A stretch of DNA of 64,000 bases from Desmodesmus armatus (taxonomy: Eukaryota; Chlorophyta; Chlorophyceae; Sphaeropleales; Scenedesmaceae): contig VIIQ02000092.1 in assembly GCA_007449985.2 (NCBI GenBank), positions 174,001 through 238,000 of the forward strand, read 5' to 3'. Under the pieces are notes generated by a model. That model had not been told where the DNA came from. It saw only the letters and a program-made list of their open reading frames with translations, and did not search any database. The position numbers and the translations under genes are program-made. Position 1 is the first letter of the stretch. Every line of letters begins with the position of its first letter. Shown piece by piece: positions 1 to 11,675 of the stretch.

Positions 1-2910
1 CTGAAATCATTCAGGACCTGGCAAGGTAGCAGCGTACAGCGTGACGTGCAGTCGCTGATGGTCATATGCAGTGGTCGAGTTGTTCAGTGGTGATCGGTGG
101 GTCTTAGACAGTCTTATGAGCAGGTGGGCGGCCTAATATTGTCAAGTTTTTTGCAAGCCACCCAACAGGGTGTCAGGGTGTGTTGCACGTGCGGGATACA
201 TGCGCGTCACATGCCAGCAATGATTTCAGGCACACCACTTGGCACGTGCCACGGTGTGGGTTGGCTCAAGCAGGTGTTATCATCTTGTTTCTTTGTGTCA
301 CGTGCACTAGACGGATCCGCATTGTGCCCTGCGGCTTTTGCTTTGTGGCAAATGCACAGTGCGATGACTCCTATGGCCGCAGGGGCTGCAGGCTGGCGTG
401 GCCATCTGCGCAGCTCATGCTGACATCTGTAGTCCGACTGCATGGCATGGTTGATCTCCTGGGCCCAACCTGACCCAGTCACTGGGTAGACCACGCTGGT
501 CTAGGTCGTCATGTACCTGACTGATGATGTTTGGCACTGTGCATTGGCACAGTCACTGAACTTGTTTTGCTTCAACTGTTTTACTTGTTTGTTGGCCCAA
601 CTTGGGCTTCCGCAGCGGCAAGAAGCTGCTCCGAAGCGGCTTGTGCTTTATTGCAATGCAGCAAACTAGCGCTCCCTAGGCCAGCCTTTTCAACAAGGCT
701 CCTGCATGCTATGCAGGCCCTTTGAGGAATTATCCAGGCAGAATGAAGAAAGTGTTGCTGATCTGTTGAGATGTGGACACAGGATACTGCTTCTGCCTTG
801 TTTGCCCAAGCTAGAGTGCCTTGTTTGCCTAAGCTTGTTACTGGTTTGTATTTGCCAGCATGTGCATTGTAAGTTTGTTGCGCACAGTACATTCCGCACA
901 GTACACTAGTGTGATTGTTGGATTGTGCATTGTGTAGAGATATGTCTATGTGTGTACGTGACCGTATGCAGCTGCTTGAGTGCTCCAAGCACTTGCCATG
1001 TGTATGGTGCTCGGTTTGCCTGCTCCGCACTGCTGAGGGCTTTAGTGCAGCTGCATGCCATGCCTTGAGGCACACCGCCAGCCGAAGGCTTGGAAAGCGT
1101 GATCCTAGTTCCAAGCAGTGCATTGCTCCATTGCCAAGGCCAGATGTGATCTCACATTGTTAAACTGTGGTTGCGCCCCTCAGGGGCTCATGTTTCAGGC
1201 TGAGCATGTTCCTGGTGTTGTGGGTGTGTGCCGCACAGTGTGTATGCTGTTGCTGGGTGATGTTTGGCAGGGCTGCAGTGGCATGGTCGTGTCGCCAGAC
1301 ATGTGGGCCGTCCTTTGCACAAGAGTCTTGAACTTTCTCAGGAGCCACCTGTGGCATCCGATGCCAGAGTCTGGCTACCATGGTGGATGCATCATATGCC
1401 TTACGAACCGTGAATTGGGCTCAGCTTTTGAGTAGCTCAAAGGTTTTGGACTCAGAAGATTCCACACAAGTTGTACTGAGTTTACCCCTGCTGTCGCTGG
1501 TGTCTTCTGCTAATGTTTTCCCCCTGGAACATCTCAGTGTTTTTACAGAGTGGACAGGTCTGTCGCCAGAGCGTGCAGAGCATCTGTACGATGTGTTCCT
1601 TGCTGGTGCCAGTGCTTTTGCTTATCTACGAAACCCCTTGGCACTTGCGTGTGTTTGTTGATGACACATTGTATCAGGACTGTTTCTAGACCCTGGAGTG
1701 AAGACAGTCTTGGTCAGTCTCGTGGGCCATTCTATGCCTGGTTAGTCTTGCAAGATGTGAGGATGGTCATGCATATGACTTAAATGGGATGCCAGCCTTT
1801 AGACTGATTTTTTCGTGTTCCCCATTGAACCACATTACCTGCTTCTCATCGTCATTGGGTGCAAACACATAAGGCACAGCTGTCTGTAGTGGTATGCAGG
1901 GCATGTAAAGACCAATGAGCCGTTAGCAAGCTGCATGTTGAGATTGCAGGCCAAGCTGTGTGTGAGATAATGACCAACAGCCACCTTTGGGACGGATTTT
2001 GAAGTTTCACAGCCAGCGATGATAAACGGACTTATTCCAACACATTTGCCACAACACCTGCCTGGCACCCTGAGCTTACTTGGCCATGACGGTGCACCGA
2101 CTTGGCCTGAACAGAAGGTGGCCGAATGAGCCCCACAACACACAGCGTGTAAACCATACGTGTAACAAAGGCGTAGCCGCATATGCACGTCAGACCTGCT
2201 GTGTGAGGCAGATTAGCTGACAGTGTGTACACCACAGCTGGAACCCAATTTGCTGATGAGACACGGGCACAGTGGACTCATTGACACTGTTGGTAGGTCC
2301 AATCGAGGGCTCACCCATCACGCACAACCCCCCAGGCTGTCACTTACTCCAGCTGCCAGGCTGGCTACTGCAGAGAGCAGTCAGAGCCTGACTGCCAGGC
2401 TGGCTTCTATGGCGTATTGTCCAGCAAGTGGCATGACCAAGGAGGTGGAGCTTGAGGTGTGGTCCATGCCACCAATGCCACTTCACTGCTGTGCACGTAT
2501 GCAGGGCGCTGCGTGCCCTGGCAGGCCTTGAGGGGTCACATCCCAGTACCACTGTCCAAACGTGTGCATCAACACGTGTGCATAAAGCCCTGCCCATTAG
2601 CTACCAGTACTTTGTCTACTAAGATTCCTTCTTGTCATACACTGCATCGGCAGCACGTTTCGGTCCAGGCTGTTTACGTAACAGGTGGTTGCTGAGGTGG
2701 AGTCAGTTGTGATGGTGTGGTAGGGCATCAAGTGACGCTCGATCAATGTGTTGATTCGTTGATTACGGTTATCAGAGAAGTCTTGGTTGTGGTCTGTCAC
2801 GCCCTGTGTGCACGCAGCGTCCGTGTCGTGATAAAGCTCCGCGAGTGTACAGATCGTGCCACACTTTCTGAACCAGGATGTTGTCGCCTGCACACTGAAG
2901 CTACCTTCAC
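1..2910. other. Region without a recognisable gene, upstream of acyl-CoA oxidase
   Basis: No reading frame here resembles a known family, and all longer open frames look like chance openings. One frame of the first bases reads EIIQDLAR followed by a stop at 27-29, so the window may begin with the last codons of a plus-strand gene, but eight residues are too few to support a call. Roughly the first 1.8 kb is TG-rich on the plus strand, as introns and 3' UTRs of plus-strand genes are elsewhere in this window, so much of it may be a long 3' UTR. The part just before 2911 should hold the acyl-CoA oxidase promoter; I see no clear core element. Confidence 0.4.
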
Positions 2911-5900
2911 ATGGAACCAGTTGGCAGCAGCCGGCGCCTTGCCGTGCTGGCGAACCACTTCAGCAGCAGCAGCAGTGAACATGGCCTGTGGCGTCAGGAG
3001 ACCGCATCAGCAGTCAGGTCTCTGCCAAAGTTCGATACATACATCATGGAGACATACTTGGACGATCTGAGGGAGATGAAGCGGCAGGTGTACGACCTCT
3101 TCAAGTTCAAGCCTGAGCTCCTGCCTGGACCTGAGCTGTCAAAAGGTGTGGCACCTTATTCCACTTGTGCTCTGCAGCTTGCGTTGTAGTAGTGGCCTAG
3201 CAGCAGTGGTTGAAGTGGCCTCAGCATCAGGGCTTCAGCTTGTGGTAAATCAGGGGCAGTGGCATGCAAGTAGTGGGCACCAAGTGCATCTTTGGTGGGT
3301 GCAGAAGTGCACTCCAACCCATCAAATTCCTAGGCAGATCATACAGCCAGATGGCATCCTCATGCACCGCTCTTGCTGGCCTATGCTCAAGTAATTGGGT
3401 GCTGTTTGCTGGTCCTGCTGCAGAGGAGCACAGGGCACTGGTGCGCACCAACCTGCGTGCCCTACTGAAGGAGGGCATCAACCCACTGGCCTTCTTTGAC
3501 AGGGACTACAAGAAGGTCAGTCTGCAAACTTATCTATATAATATTTTATCATATATTCTGATAGTTTGATCATATCACCATGCAGCCAGCCTGAGGTTTG
3601 ATGATATTGCCATGCAGCCAGCCTGATGCAGCGTACAACAGTGCTTCCTTTGTTGTCACTGCAGCAGTCTTCATCACAGTCTGATGTGTATCACATGACG
3701 CCAGGGAGTACATACATAGGACAGCCAGCTCTGTGAATAGCTGGAAGAGGCCAGCTCATAACGGCAGTTGCAGCTGCATGTCGTGCTGGCAGAGAGTGTT
3801 CCTGCAGGACATGCAGCCAGCAACCTTCATGCATGCCACACCGCTGGCAGTAACAGCAGCAGCATTGCATGGCCACAGGAAGAGGACAACAGCTGTTTAC
3901 ATTGTCAAGCTGCACAATGCTGACTGGCCTTGCTACTGCCTTGCTCTCCACTGCTGGGGCTGTTGTTTGCTGCCACTGCAGTACTTCTATCTGGCAGGTG
4001 GGTCAGCGGCAGGCATGCAGTGCTGACACTGATACCGAACATCAGCAATGATACCAAGCAGGAGCAACAGCAGCAGGATGGCAGCAGGAGCAACAGCAGG
4101 ACAGCAGCAGGAGCAACAGCATGGTAGTGGCAGAAAGCGTACGGGTGCCGGTAAAGCAGCACCAGCCTGCTTCTTAGCCTGCGTGTCAGTGTTAAGCACT
4201 TAGATTACATGTGTAACTAGCATATTATGAACATGCAAGTCACATAAAAGCAAGGTATGAGGCACACCAGCATAATCCAACGAGGATGGCACTCCGGGTG
4301 TGTAGCAGCATGATATTAGACCTTGCCCACCTTGCCCAGTGTGTGCTGCCACAAGCTGCAAAGCTGCTCTGCCAGGTGCAGCAGGCCATTGCCTTCTCGC
4401 CGCCAGGCACAGCAGCGTCACAAGCGGCTTTGTGTCTGGGAGGCTGGCCAGGCGAACTGCAACTTGGCATAAGCACTGCTGTGCAGTTCTAGTGCCAGTA
4501 GTATATGTTGCCATTGCTCCTTACTGCTGTTGTGTCTACAGAGTGTCTGTCGCTGGTGGACCTCAGCTTGATGGTCAAGTCTGGCGTGCAGTACAGCCTG
4601 TGGGGTGGATCAGTGCTCAACTTGGGGACAGAAACGCACAGGTGAGCAGGCTCATATCAGCATGTGCAGAACCCAGACATGCGGGCTTCTATGACACCAC
4701 TTTGCGTGGGTTAGCAGCATCAGCAGCGCAACGTCACAAAGCAAGGCAGCTCGGGCAGACGGCTATTTAGATCATAAGCAGCACAAACCTACGGCGATCT
4801 GTGCCTGTCGGAATGGCCAGCCGGTCTCAAGCCACCGTGGGTCACTGCATGCTCCTATCTATGTCAGCGGCCAAGGGATTGGCAGACGGCCTCCCAGCGG
4901 TCTGAAATGGGTCAGACACTTTTGACGCACATAGCATCATGGTCACACCATGATTGCCCCGTAATGATGGCTGGCCTGAGAACGGCCAGACGGCCAGCGC
5001 CCTGAGATTGGCCAGATGATACCGACACATACAGCATGGCCCTGTCTTCATGAGCTGCCCTGCCCGGTCATCACTGACATCCCAGCGCTCTCACTCGCGC
5101 CCGCGCTCAAGCTCGCGCTCACGCCCACGCTCAAACTGACGCTGAAGCTGGCATTATCACTGGCATATCATTGTCATTTGCAGGCGTGCCTACTTTGACG
5201 ACATCGGCAGCTTCAAGTTGCCAGGCTGCTTCGCCATGACAGAGCTCAAGCACGGCTCAAATGTGAGACCACCTGAGTCAGCGCACAGACAGTACCAGCT
5301 GATGACCTTGTATGACCAAAGGGGTCCTCGTATGTCGAAGTTTGTCCTGCAGCAAACTGTTGCCGATTTGCATGGAAGCACGGCTCAAATGTCAGACCTG
5401 AGTCAGCGCACAGACAGAACCAGCCGACGACCAACAACTATATTCGCCAACGTCCTTGTATGACTAAAGGCGTCCTCGTATGCTGAAGTCTGCCCTGCAG
5501 CGAACGATTGCAAGTCTGCATGATCTGACAAATCTATGCATCTGTTTTTTCAATGCTGCAAACAGGTTGCTGCGCTGCAGACGGAGGCAGTGCTGGACGT
5601 GCTGACAGATGAGGTTGGTGTGTCACAGCTGGTTCTCACACTGTTTCACATGGCAGCCTCTTGCTGTGCTGTGCTACGCTCTGCCGTGCAAGTGCTTTAG
5701 ATGCTAGGATTATTGAAGGGCCTGAGATGCTACACAAAGCTCGCCATGCCGCAGATGCATGTTTGCGCCCCCGGCTCCCATGCTGATGTCGGTAACACAT
5801 CGGTGCGGTGTGTAAGGTCCTTGTGGCTATGCTTGCTGCCTGCAGTGGGTGATCAACACACCAGATGAGGGCGCCATCAAGTGGTGGATAGGCAATGCTG

Positions 5901-8900
5901 CGGAGGATGGCAAGGCGGCCACAGTGTTTGCGCGTCTGAAGGTCCCAGCCTCAGATGGTGAGGCATACTGTTCCACCTAATTGTTGGTCATTTATTACAA
6001 GCTCCTCTTTGGTTGCTATTTCAAGCTCCTCTCTGTTTGCGGAATGCTAACTATCGGCCGTTGCTATGCTGGGCGAACTTTCCAGCCTGGAGCACCATGC
6101 TGCTCACCACAGGTGCTGTGTGGTGTAACTAGCTGCGTACTGTGCTGCCTCCATGCACACGTTTGTGAGTGCTTGCTGTGCAAGTTGTCCCCAAGGGCAC
6201 CATGCAACTCGACCATGGAGCCCTGAACCCCATCCAAACCCTTCTTTCCTGGTCCCCCATGGCCTTTTGACTCCTTTGTGGGTTGCTGAACCAACTACTG
6301 TGACGGTAAATGTCGCTGTTTTGGCTGTCTGTGCTGCAGGTCCCAATGGGCTGGTAGACCATGGTGTGCATGCCTTGCAGTCCCACCCTGAACCCCATAC
6401 AAATCCCAGTTCTTGAGCTGAAGCTCTGTACTGAACGTGTTGTTGTTTGTCCTGCAGGTCCCAGTGGTCTTGTGGACAATTTATGTGACAGCTTTCCCCA
6501 GATTTGACCCTTTGGTGGGCTTTCTGCTGTCTGTCCTGCAGGTCCCAGTGGACTGGTAGACCATGGCGTGCATGCAAGAGCGTGCCACATATTTGACCCG
6601 TTGGTGGGCTTTTTGGCTGTCTGTCCTGCAGGTCCCAGTGGTCCCAGTGGTCTAGTGGACCACGGCGTGCATGCCTTTTTAGTGCCCCTGAGGGCACATG
6701 AGGGCACATGAAATTCAACCCTGGAGCCCTAACGCTCACCCAAACCCCACTTGAGCTCTGTGCTGAGCTCAAGCTCTGTACTGAAGATGTTGCTGTCTGT
6801 CCTGCAGGTCGCAGTGGGCTGGTAGACACCTGCATGCAAGGGTTTTGACCCGAATTTCACCCGGTGATGGGCTTGTTGTTGTCTATCCTGCAGGTCCCAG
6901 TGGGCTTGTGGACCATGGTGTACATGCCTTCATAGTGCCGCTGAGGGACGAGGCAGGCAGGTGCCTGCCGGGCGTGGAGATCCACGACTGCGGTTACAAG
7001 GTACTCTCACAGCCTCAAAGTTGCAGAAACACATAGGGCTGAAGGCAACCATCGCTTCAAAAGTCTGATCATGCTGCATCAGAATTCGCGAACTGTAAGG
7101 TTCTGGGCCATGAACGTAGCCATGCGCATTGCTAGGTGGCTGGATGCTCATGGTGCTTGCTCATACTGCCAGTCTACCACTGCACACGCTACGGAGAGCT
7201 TCTGCCACTGCCTCCTGAGCCTACTGGTATGTGGTTTGTCAGCAAATTCAAGCCGCTTGATGTTGCTGCAGGTGGGCCTCATATAATATATAATCACCAA
7301 TATAACGATGTATACCATATTATTTATATCATAATATAGTATAATATAACATTATATTAATAATTGATATTGATATATTAGACCTCATTACCGTAATGAG
7401 GCTGGTGTTGCTGCAGGTGGGCCTCAACGGTGTGGACAACGGCGCCATCAGGTTCAGCCACGTGCGGGTGCCCCGGGTGAACCTGCTGGACCGCTTTGCC
7501 AGCGTTGACAAGAGCGGACGGTACAGCAGCCCACTCACCAGCGAGGTTTGTAGGGTGTTGGGGTTGGAGGGTGTTGCCGGCAGCTTCATGAGCGTGAAGT
7601 GGAGACTGTGCAACAGCTGCGTGGGAACCGAGGGAGAAGCACACAGAGCTGGTGTAGTCTGCCTTTTAGTCGAAGCGCACTTTGACAAGGTATAGGTGAC
7701 AGCTTATAGCTTGCCTTTCGGTGGAAGCGCACTTTTGACAAGGTGTAAGTGTGAGTGAAATGGCTTTATCTTGAGTGAACCTGTGTCCTAAAACGGACCT
7801 GTTTTTCACATGCGCAGGGCCGGCGATTTGCTGCTACTCTGGGCGAGCTGACGGGAGGCCGTGTGGGCCTGACATGCGGGAGCGTAGGTGTGCTGAAGGG
7901 GGCGGTCACCATCGCCATCCGCTACAGTGCAGGCCGCCAGCAGTTCGGTCCACCAGACAGCCCAGAGGTAAGGTTGGCTGGTCTGCTGCTTTATGGTACA
8001 CAACTGGTAGTGGAGGACAGTGTGGGGAGATCGCCATCACTGTGTGGGGGGTTGCTGGATTTCCTGTGACATAGGGTGTCTACTGGATGGTATGTTCAGC
8101 ACTCAGACGGTGAATCAGCAGCTGCGCATGTTGGGTGCTGGCGCGCTGCAGCATATGACATGCAGCAAGTGCATCACTGTGCGCACCAGCGTGCATGTAT
8201 GAGCGAGCCCTTTTTTGAGCGTCATGTGTTTTGTGGTTGCAGGTGTCAGTGCTGGACTATCAGAGCACCCAGCTGAAGCTCCTGCCCCTCCTGGCAACTG
8301 CATACTGCCTGCACTTCACCAAGGACCACTTGGTGAGTTGCAATCTTGTCGTGTTGGTAGCGCCTGTGGCAGTTTGCCACACGCTAGTGTTGGACATACA
8401 GAAGGATGGTACCTTGTCCTTCATGCTTGCTAGACATGTACGCCATATGCCAAAGGACATGAGTCAATTGTTGGCACTGGTCCCTACAGCAACCTCCTGC
8501 GTGTGTGCTGAGCTTGGGAGGCAACTGTGACTTCCCATGTGAACAGAAGCACAAAGGAACCAAACTCACCAAAATAGCACTGCTGAGCAAGCATTGGGTC
8601 GCCCGACAGTGTTGGTGTTTCTGGTCACAGGTTCCTTGCAGTGCTATTGGATTTTTGGCCACAGGTTCCTTGCAGTGCTACTGGAATCTTGAGGTGTTGT
8701 TGTGCTGTTCCTGCCGCAGGTGTCGCTGTACTGTGACATGAAGCGCACCAAGGATGCACAGCTGATTGAGGAGGTGCACGCGCTCAGGTGTGTGTAAGAC
8801 ACTTAGCTTACTGACAATACGACACAATGCTACTGTTTGTGTGGTGCCAAACCGTTTGGCATGAGTTACAACCATCAAGTGCATGTCATGACGACATGCA

Positions 8901-11675
8901 TGTGTGTGTGTGTGTGGGGGGGGGGGTGTATTTGCTTTGTCAAATTGGCGGCTGGGTAGCGACACAGCCGGAATGTGATCGCAGAGTCCACAAGCTGCAC
9001 TCCGTGCCACCAAAACGATCACCATGTGCAGACAGTGATACATGCCTGGTCTGGTTTGAAAGTGGCTTGCTGTCTAGCAACACAACCTCTCACAAAGCAG
9101 GAGGAGTACTTGCAATTTGCAGGGTGCAAAATGAGCGCATGCGCATGTGCCTCTTTGTTGTGATGCAGTGCTGGTCTCAAGGCCTACACCACAGCCTTCA
9201 CGCAAGATGCCCTCAGCATATGCAGGGAGGCGACAGGCGGCCACGGCTATGCAGCCATCAACAGGCTGGGCCAGATGCGCAGCGACCATGACATCTTCCA
9301 GACTTTTGAGGGAGACAACACAGTGCTGCTGCAGCAGGTGGGTTGCAGGAAGGATCAGGCCTGGGTTTGGGGTTTCTGTTGTTGGTTTTGAGGCAGGAAT
9401 GACAAGGGGTGGCAACAGTGCAACTGGTTGGCACGTCGGCACTTGGTGATGGCTTGCTGGCAGTACGTTTGTCACCTGCCCATCCACCCAAGTGACATCC
9501 GATGCCACTAGTGCTGACAGATATGTATCAAGGCGTCCTGATGCGTTGTACATGAAGAACCCCTGCTTGGAGTCCAAGCAGGGGTTCTTGATGTACAACG
9601 CATCAGGACGCCTTGATACATATCTGTCAGCACTACTTCCATTGGAAGGATTTCGCTGTTACACCACAACTGACACCTCCCCCTGACGTGTTGTGACTGT
9701 GTGGTGTGCTGCATACTGCAGGTGACCGGCACCCTGTTGAAGGGCTACAAGGCTCGCTTCAAGGGCGCACCCATCAGCAGCACGGTCGACTACCTCAAGC
9801 AATACGTCTCGGTGAGTCTCGCTATTGCTGGGGTACAGGCCAGTTGGCACTTCTGCTGTGAAGCTCCTGTCTCAGCCAGTGCATTTGCTTTACCTGAAAT
9901 AACCGTCACATGGAACATTACATGGAACCCATCAAATCTGAGTTTGAAAGACGTTATTTTTGTTGTGCTGTAGGGCGTGCTGCCGCACAACCCACTGGTG
10001 ACGCACGAGACGGACGCGCGGCACCTGCGGGACCCAGCCTTCCTGCGGGGTGCCCTGCGCTACAGGGTGGCACGCATGCTCTTCACGCTGCAGCTGCGGC
10101 TCAGGAGGTGGGTCGTTGTAAGCTCTAGCCTGGGCCGCCCAAGTAGGACCTAATTAGGGGTCCAGTTAGGGGCCCTGAAAAGAAAGCAATACTTGTTTGA
10201 TACACACTGCAGTGGGCGCTGTGGGTGGTTCGATGCTGTTCAGCTGCAGCTACGGCTCGTCAAACCGCTAGATTTTCTTGTTGAATGAAGCGCGCTTTCA
10301 AAGCGCGCAAGTAGCATCCACCAGCAAGCCGCTTCAATCAACAAACAATGTTTGCGACGTCTTTCTGAGAGCGCTGTGCTGATACTGTTCTATCATCAAA
10401 TGTGCTGGTGCTGCTCGCTTGCCCGCACGCGCAAGCACTCGTTTCGGGCTGCCCGTGCGCTGTGCATCATTGCTCCTTCCCAATGCCAACAAGGCAAACG
10501 CTATGTGGCCCCACAGCGTAACCCTCACTTTGATCCAATTGATTTTGATACGCATGTTGCTCGCCTGTTGCCTTATGTTGCAGGAAGCGCAACCAGCTGG
10601 GTGACTTCTATGCCTGGAACGCATGCCTCAGCCACATCCTCAACTTGGCAAAGGTACGGCCGCAATCCACGCGAAAAAAACCAAGAAAAACCAGCATGTC
10701 AGTGCTTCTGTCAGCACCAGAGTGCACCTCAATCGCAGCCATTCCGCGTGGACGCTAGCGACAGAGGGCTTGCCGGTGCCTTCACTGGCTGCTGTGCACT
10801 CTTTTAACACCACACCCCTGCCGCCGTCCTGCAGGCGCTTGTGAAGCACGTGGCCTATCGTGCCACCTGAGCAGCAGCAACACTGTCAAACCCCAACTCA
10901 ACTTCCTGCCATCGCCGTCTCTTGCTTCTGCTGGTGTCGACGCTATCTGTTCTACTGCCGCTGCGCAGGCTCACGTGGAGCACGTGGCGTACAACGCCTT
11001 CCAGGCAGCGGTTGACAACTGTGTGGACCCCGACTGCAGGCGCGCACTGAAGGCGCTGGCGGACCTGTTTGCGCTGCGCTGCATAGAGCAGGATGTGATC
11101 TTCAGGAATGATGAGTACGTGGCTCCAGCCAAGGTGAGGCTGGCTTATGGTTTGAGTTCGGGTTGGGTTGGGGTTTAGGGTTTGAAGGCGCTCACAGACC
11201 ACTTCACTCTGCGCTGCTAGTGCCATGGCTTCCAGGGCTTCCTTTGAAAGCACAGCCTTCTTGGTGTTGACATGACATTCTCTAAGAGACATGTCTCTCC
11301 GAACTCTGCTGCTTTGCTCTCTGTGTTACCCTGCCTGCCCTGTCTGTACATCACAACAGGCCAAGGCTATCCAGCGGCTGATTGTGAGCACATCCGTTCT
11401 AGTGTCTCCGTAACGTGTCTGAGTCAACACTCTGCTGCTTTGCTCAATGTTTTGCCCTGCCTGCTCTCGCGCCTGCCCTGTTTTGCTGTACACAGGCCAA
11501 GGCCATCCAGCGGCTGATTGTGACGCTGTGCAGCGAGCTGCGCGGTGTGGCGCTGGGCCTGGTGTCTGCCTTTGGGGTACCAGACCACATCCTGCGCGCA
11601 CCCATTGGCCTGGCAGCGTACACAGGGGTGGACATGTACAAGGAGTACCTTGGGGCGGTCGGGTTTGACGTCTGA
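2911..11675 (+). CDS. ACX2: Peroxisomal acyl-CoA oxidase, plant ACX2 type (18 exons, complete)
   Basis: FAD-dependent enzyme for the first step of peroxisomal beta-oxidation: acyl-CoA to trans-2-enoyl-CoA, giving H2O2. Exons: 2911-3145, 3424-3515, 3982-3997, 4542-4641, 5184-5262, 5566-5613, 5846-5957, 6894-7000, 7417-7545, 7818-7967, 8243-8332, 8720-8787, 9169-9337, 9722-9811, 9974-10107, 10584-10653, 10969-11133, 11496-11675. All are GT-AG, they join in frame, and they sum to 2034 nt (677 aa); Arabidopsis ACX2 is of similar length. Diagnostic stretches include [59 protein letters not shown] and the FAD/catalytic region [18 protein letters not shown]. The start is firm because an in-frame stop lies at 2896-2898. 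The N-terminus has RLAVLANHF, a PTS2-like signal ending HF instead of the usual HL; there is no C-terminal SKL. Introns contain decayed copies of exon ends. ACX2 (long-chain) rather than ACX1 is by overall resemblance. Confidence 0.95.
3982..3997 (+). other. 16-nt microexon (exon 3) of acyl-CoA oxidase
   Basis: Sixteen bases encode YFYLA plus the first base of the next codon. They lie between an acceptor (ctgcag) and a donor (gtgggt). Exon 2 ends in phase 0 and exon 4 needs one leading base to read [11 protein letters not shown], so a phase-1 insert is required. Plant ACX2 has the comparable residues KYFAIME at this point. Inferred from frame and homology, without transcript data. Confidence 0.75.
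6340..6893 (+). repeat. Five decayed copies of the start of ACX exon 8, each with its acceptor
   Basis: The real exon 8 begins at 6894 with the codons for [13 protein letters not shown]. The same start, each time directly after a cctgcag or gctgcag acceptor, recurs at 6340, 6458, 6542, 6632 and 6808. The copies keep about 20 to 50 bases of exon-like sequence, then diverge or hit stops. Only the last copy is continuous with the rest of the exon. Confidence 0.9.
7282..7405 (+). repeat. AT-rich insert between 21-bp direct repeats at an intron end
   Basis: About 100 bases of almost pure A/T (7282-7380) sit in a GC-rich gene. The 21 bases at 7261-7281, which contain the acceptor and first bases of exon 9, are repeated exactly at 7406-7426, where the genuine exon begins. 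The insert ends in a 9-bp inverted repeat around 7383-7401 (cctcattac, one base, gtaatgagg). Origin unknown: organelle DNA or a small mobile insert are both possible. Confidence 0.75.
9509..9635 (+). repeat. Near-perfect 63-bp hairpin in ACX intron 13
   Basis: Arms 9509-9571 and 9573-9635 are reverse complements with a single mismatch (9554/9590) and a centre of one base. It is transcribed in the sense of the gene, inside the intron 9338-9721. It has no terminal repeats or coding capacity that I can recognise. Confidence 0.95.
10835..10869 (+). repeat. Decayed copy of the start of ACX exon 17
   Basis: After a ctgcag acceptor the copy reads [11 protein letters not shown] then stop, paralleling [11 protein letters not shown] of the real exon at 10969. 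A matching copy of the start of exon 18 lies at about 11361 (AKAIQRLIV, after an aacag acceptor), ahead of the real exon at 11496. Both copies are in the upstream intron and neither can be used without truncating the protein. Confidence 0.85.

Noticed and set aside
581..1123. Open frame of 180 codons on the minus strand
   Set aside because: No family resemblance, no intron/exon logic, and strand composition suggests transcription from the other strand.
5066..5160. Imperfect ctcacgcccacgctc repeats before ACX exon 5
   Set aside because: Simple-sequence variation near an acceptor; too degenerate to interpret.
9492..9686. Apparent peptide repeat ([13 protein letters not shown]...) on both strands
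   Set aside because: Produced by the palindrome at 9509-9635, not a gene.
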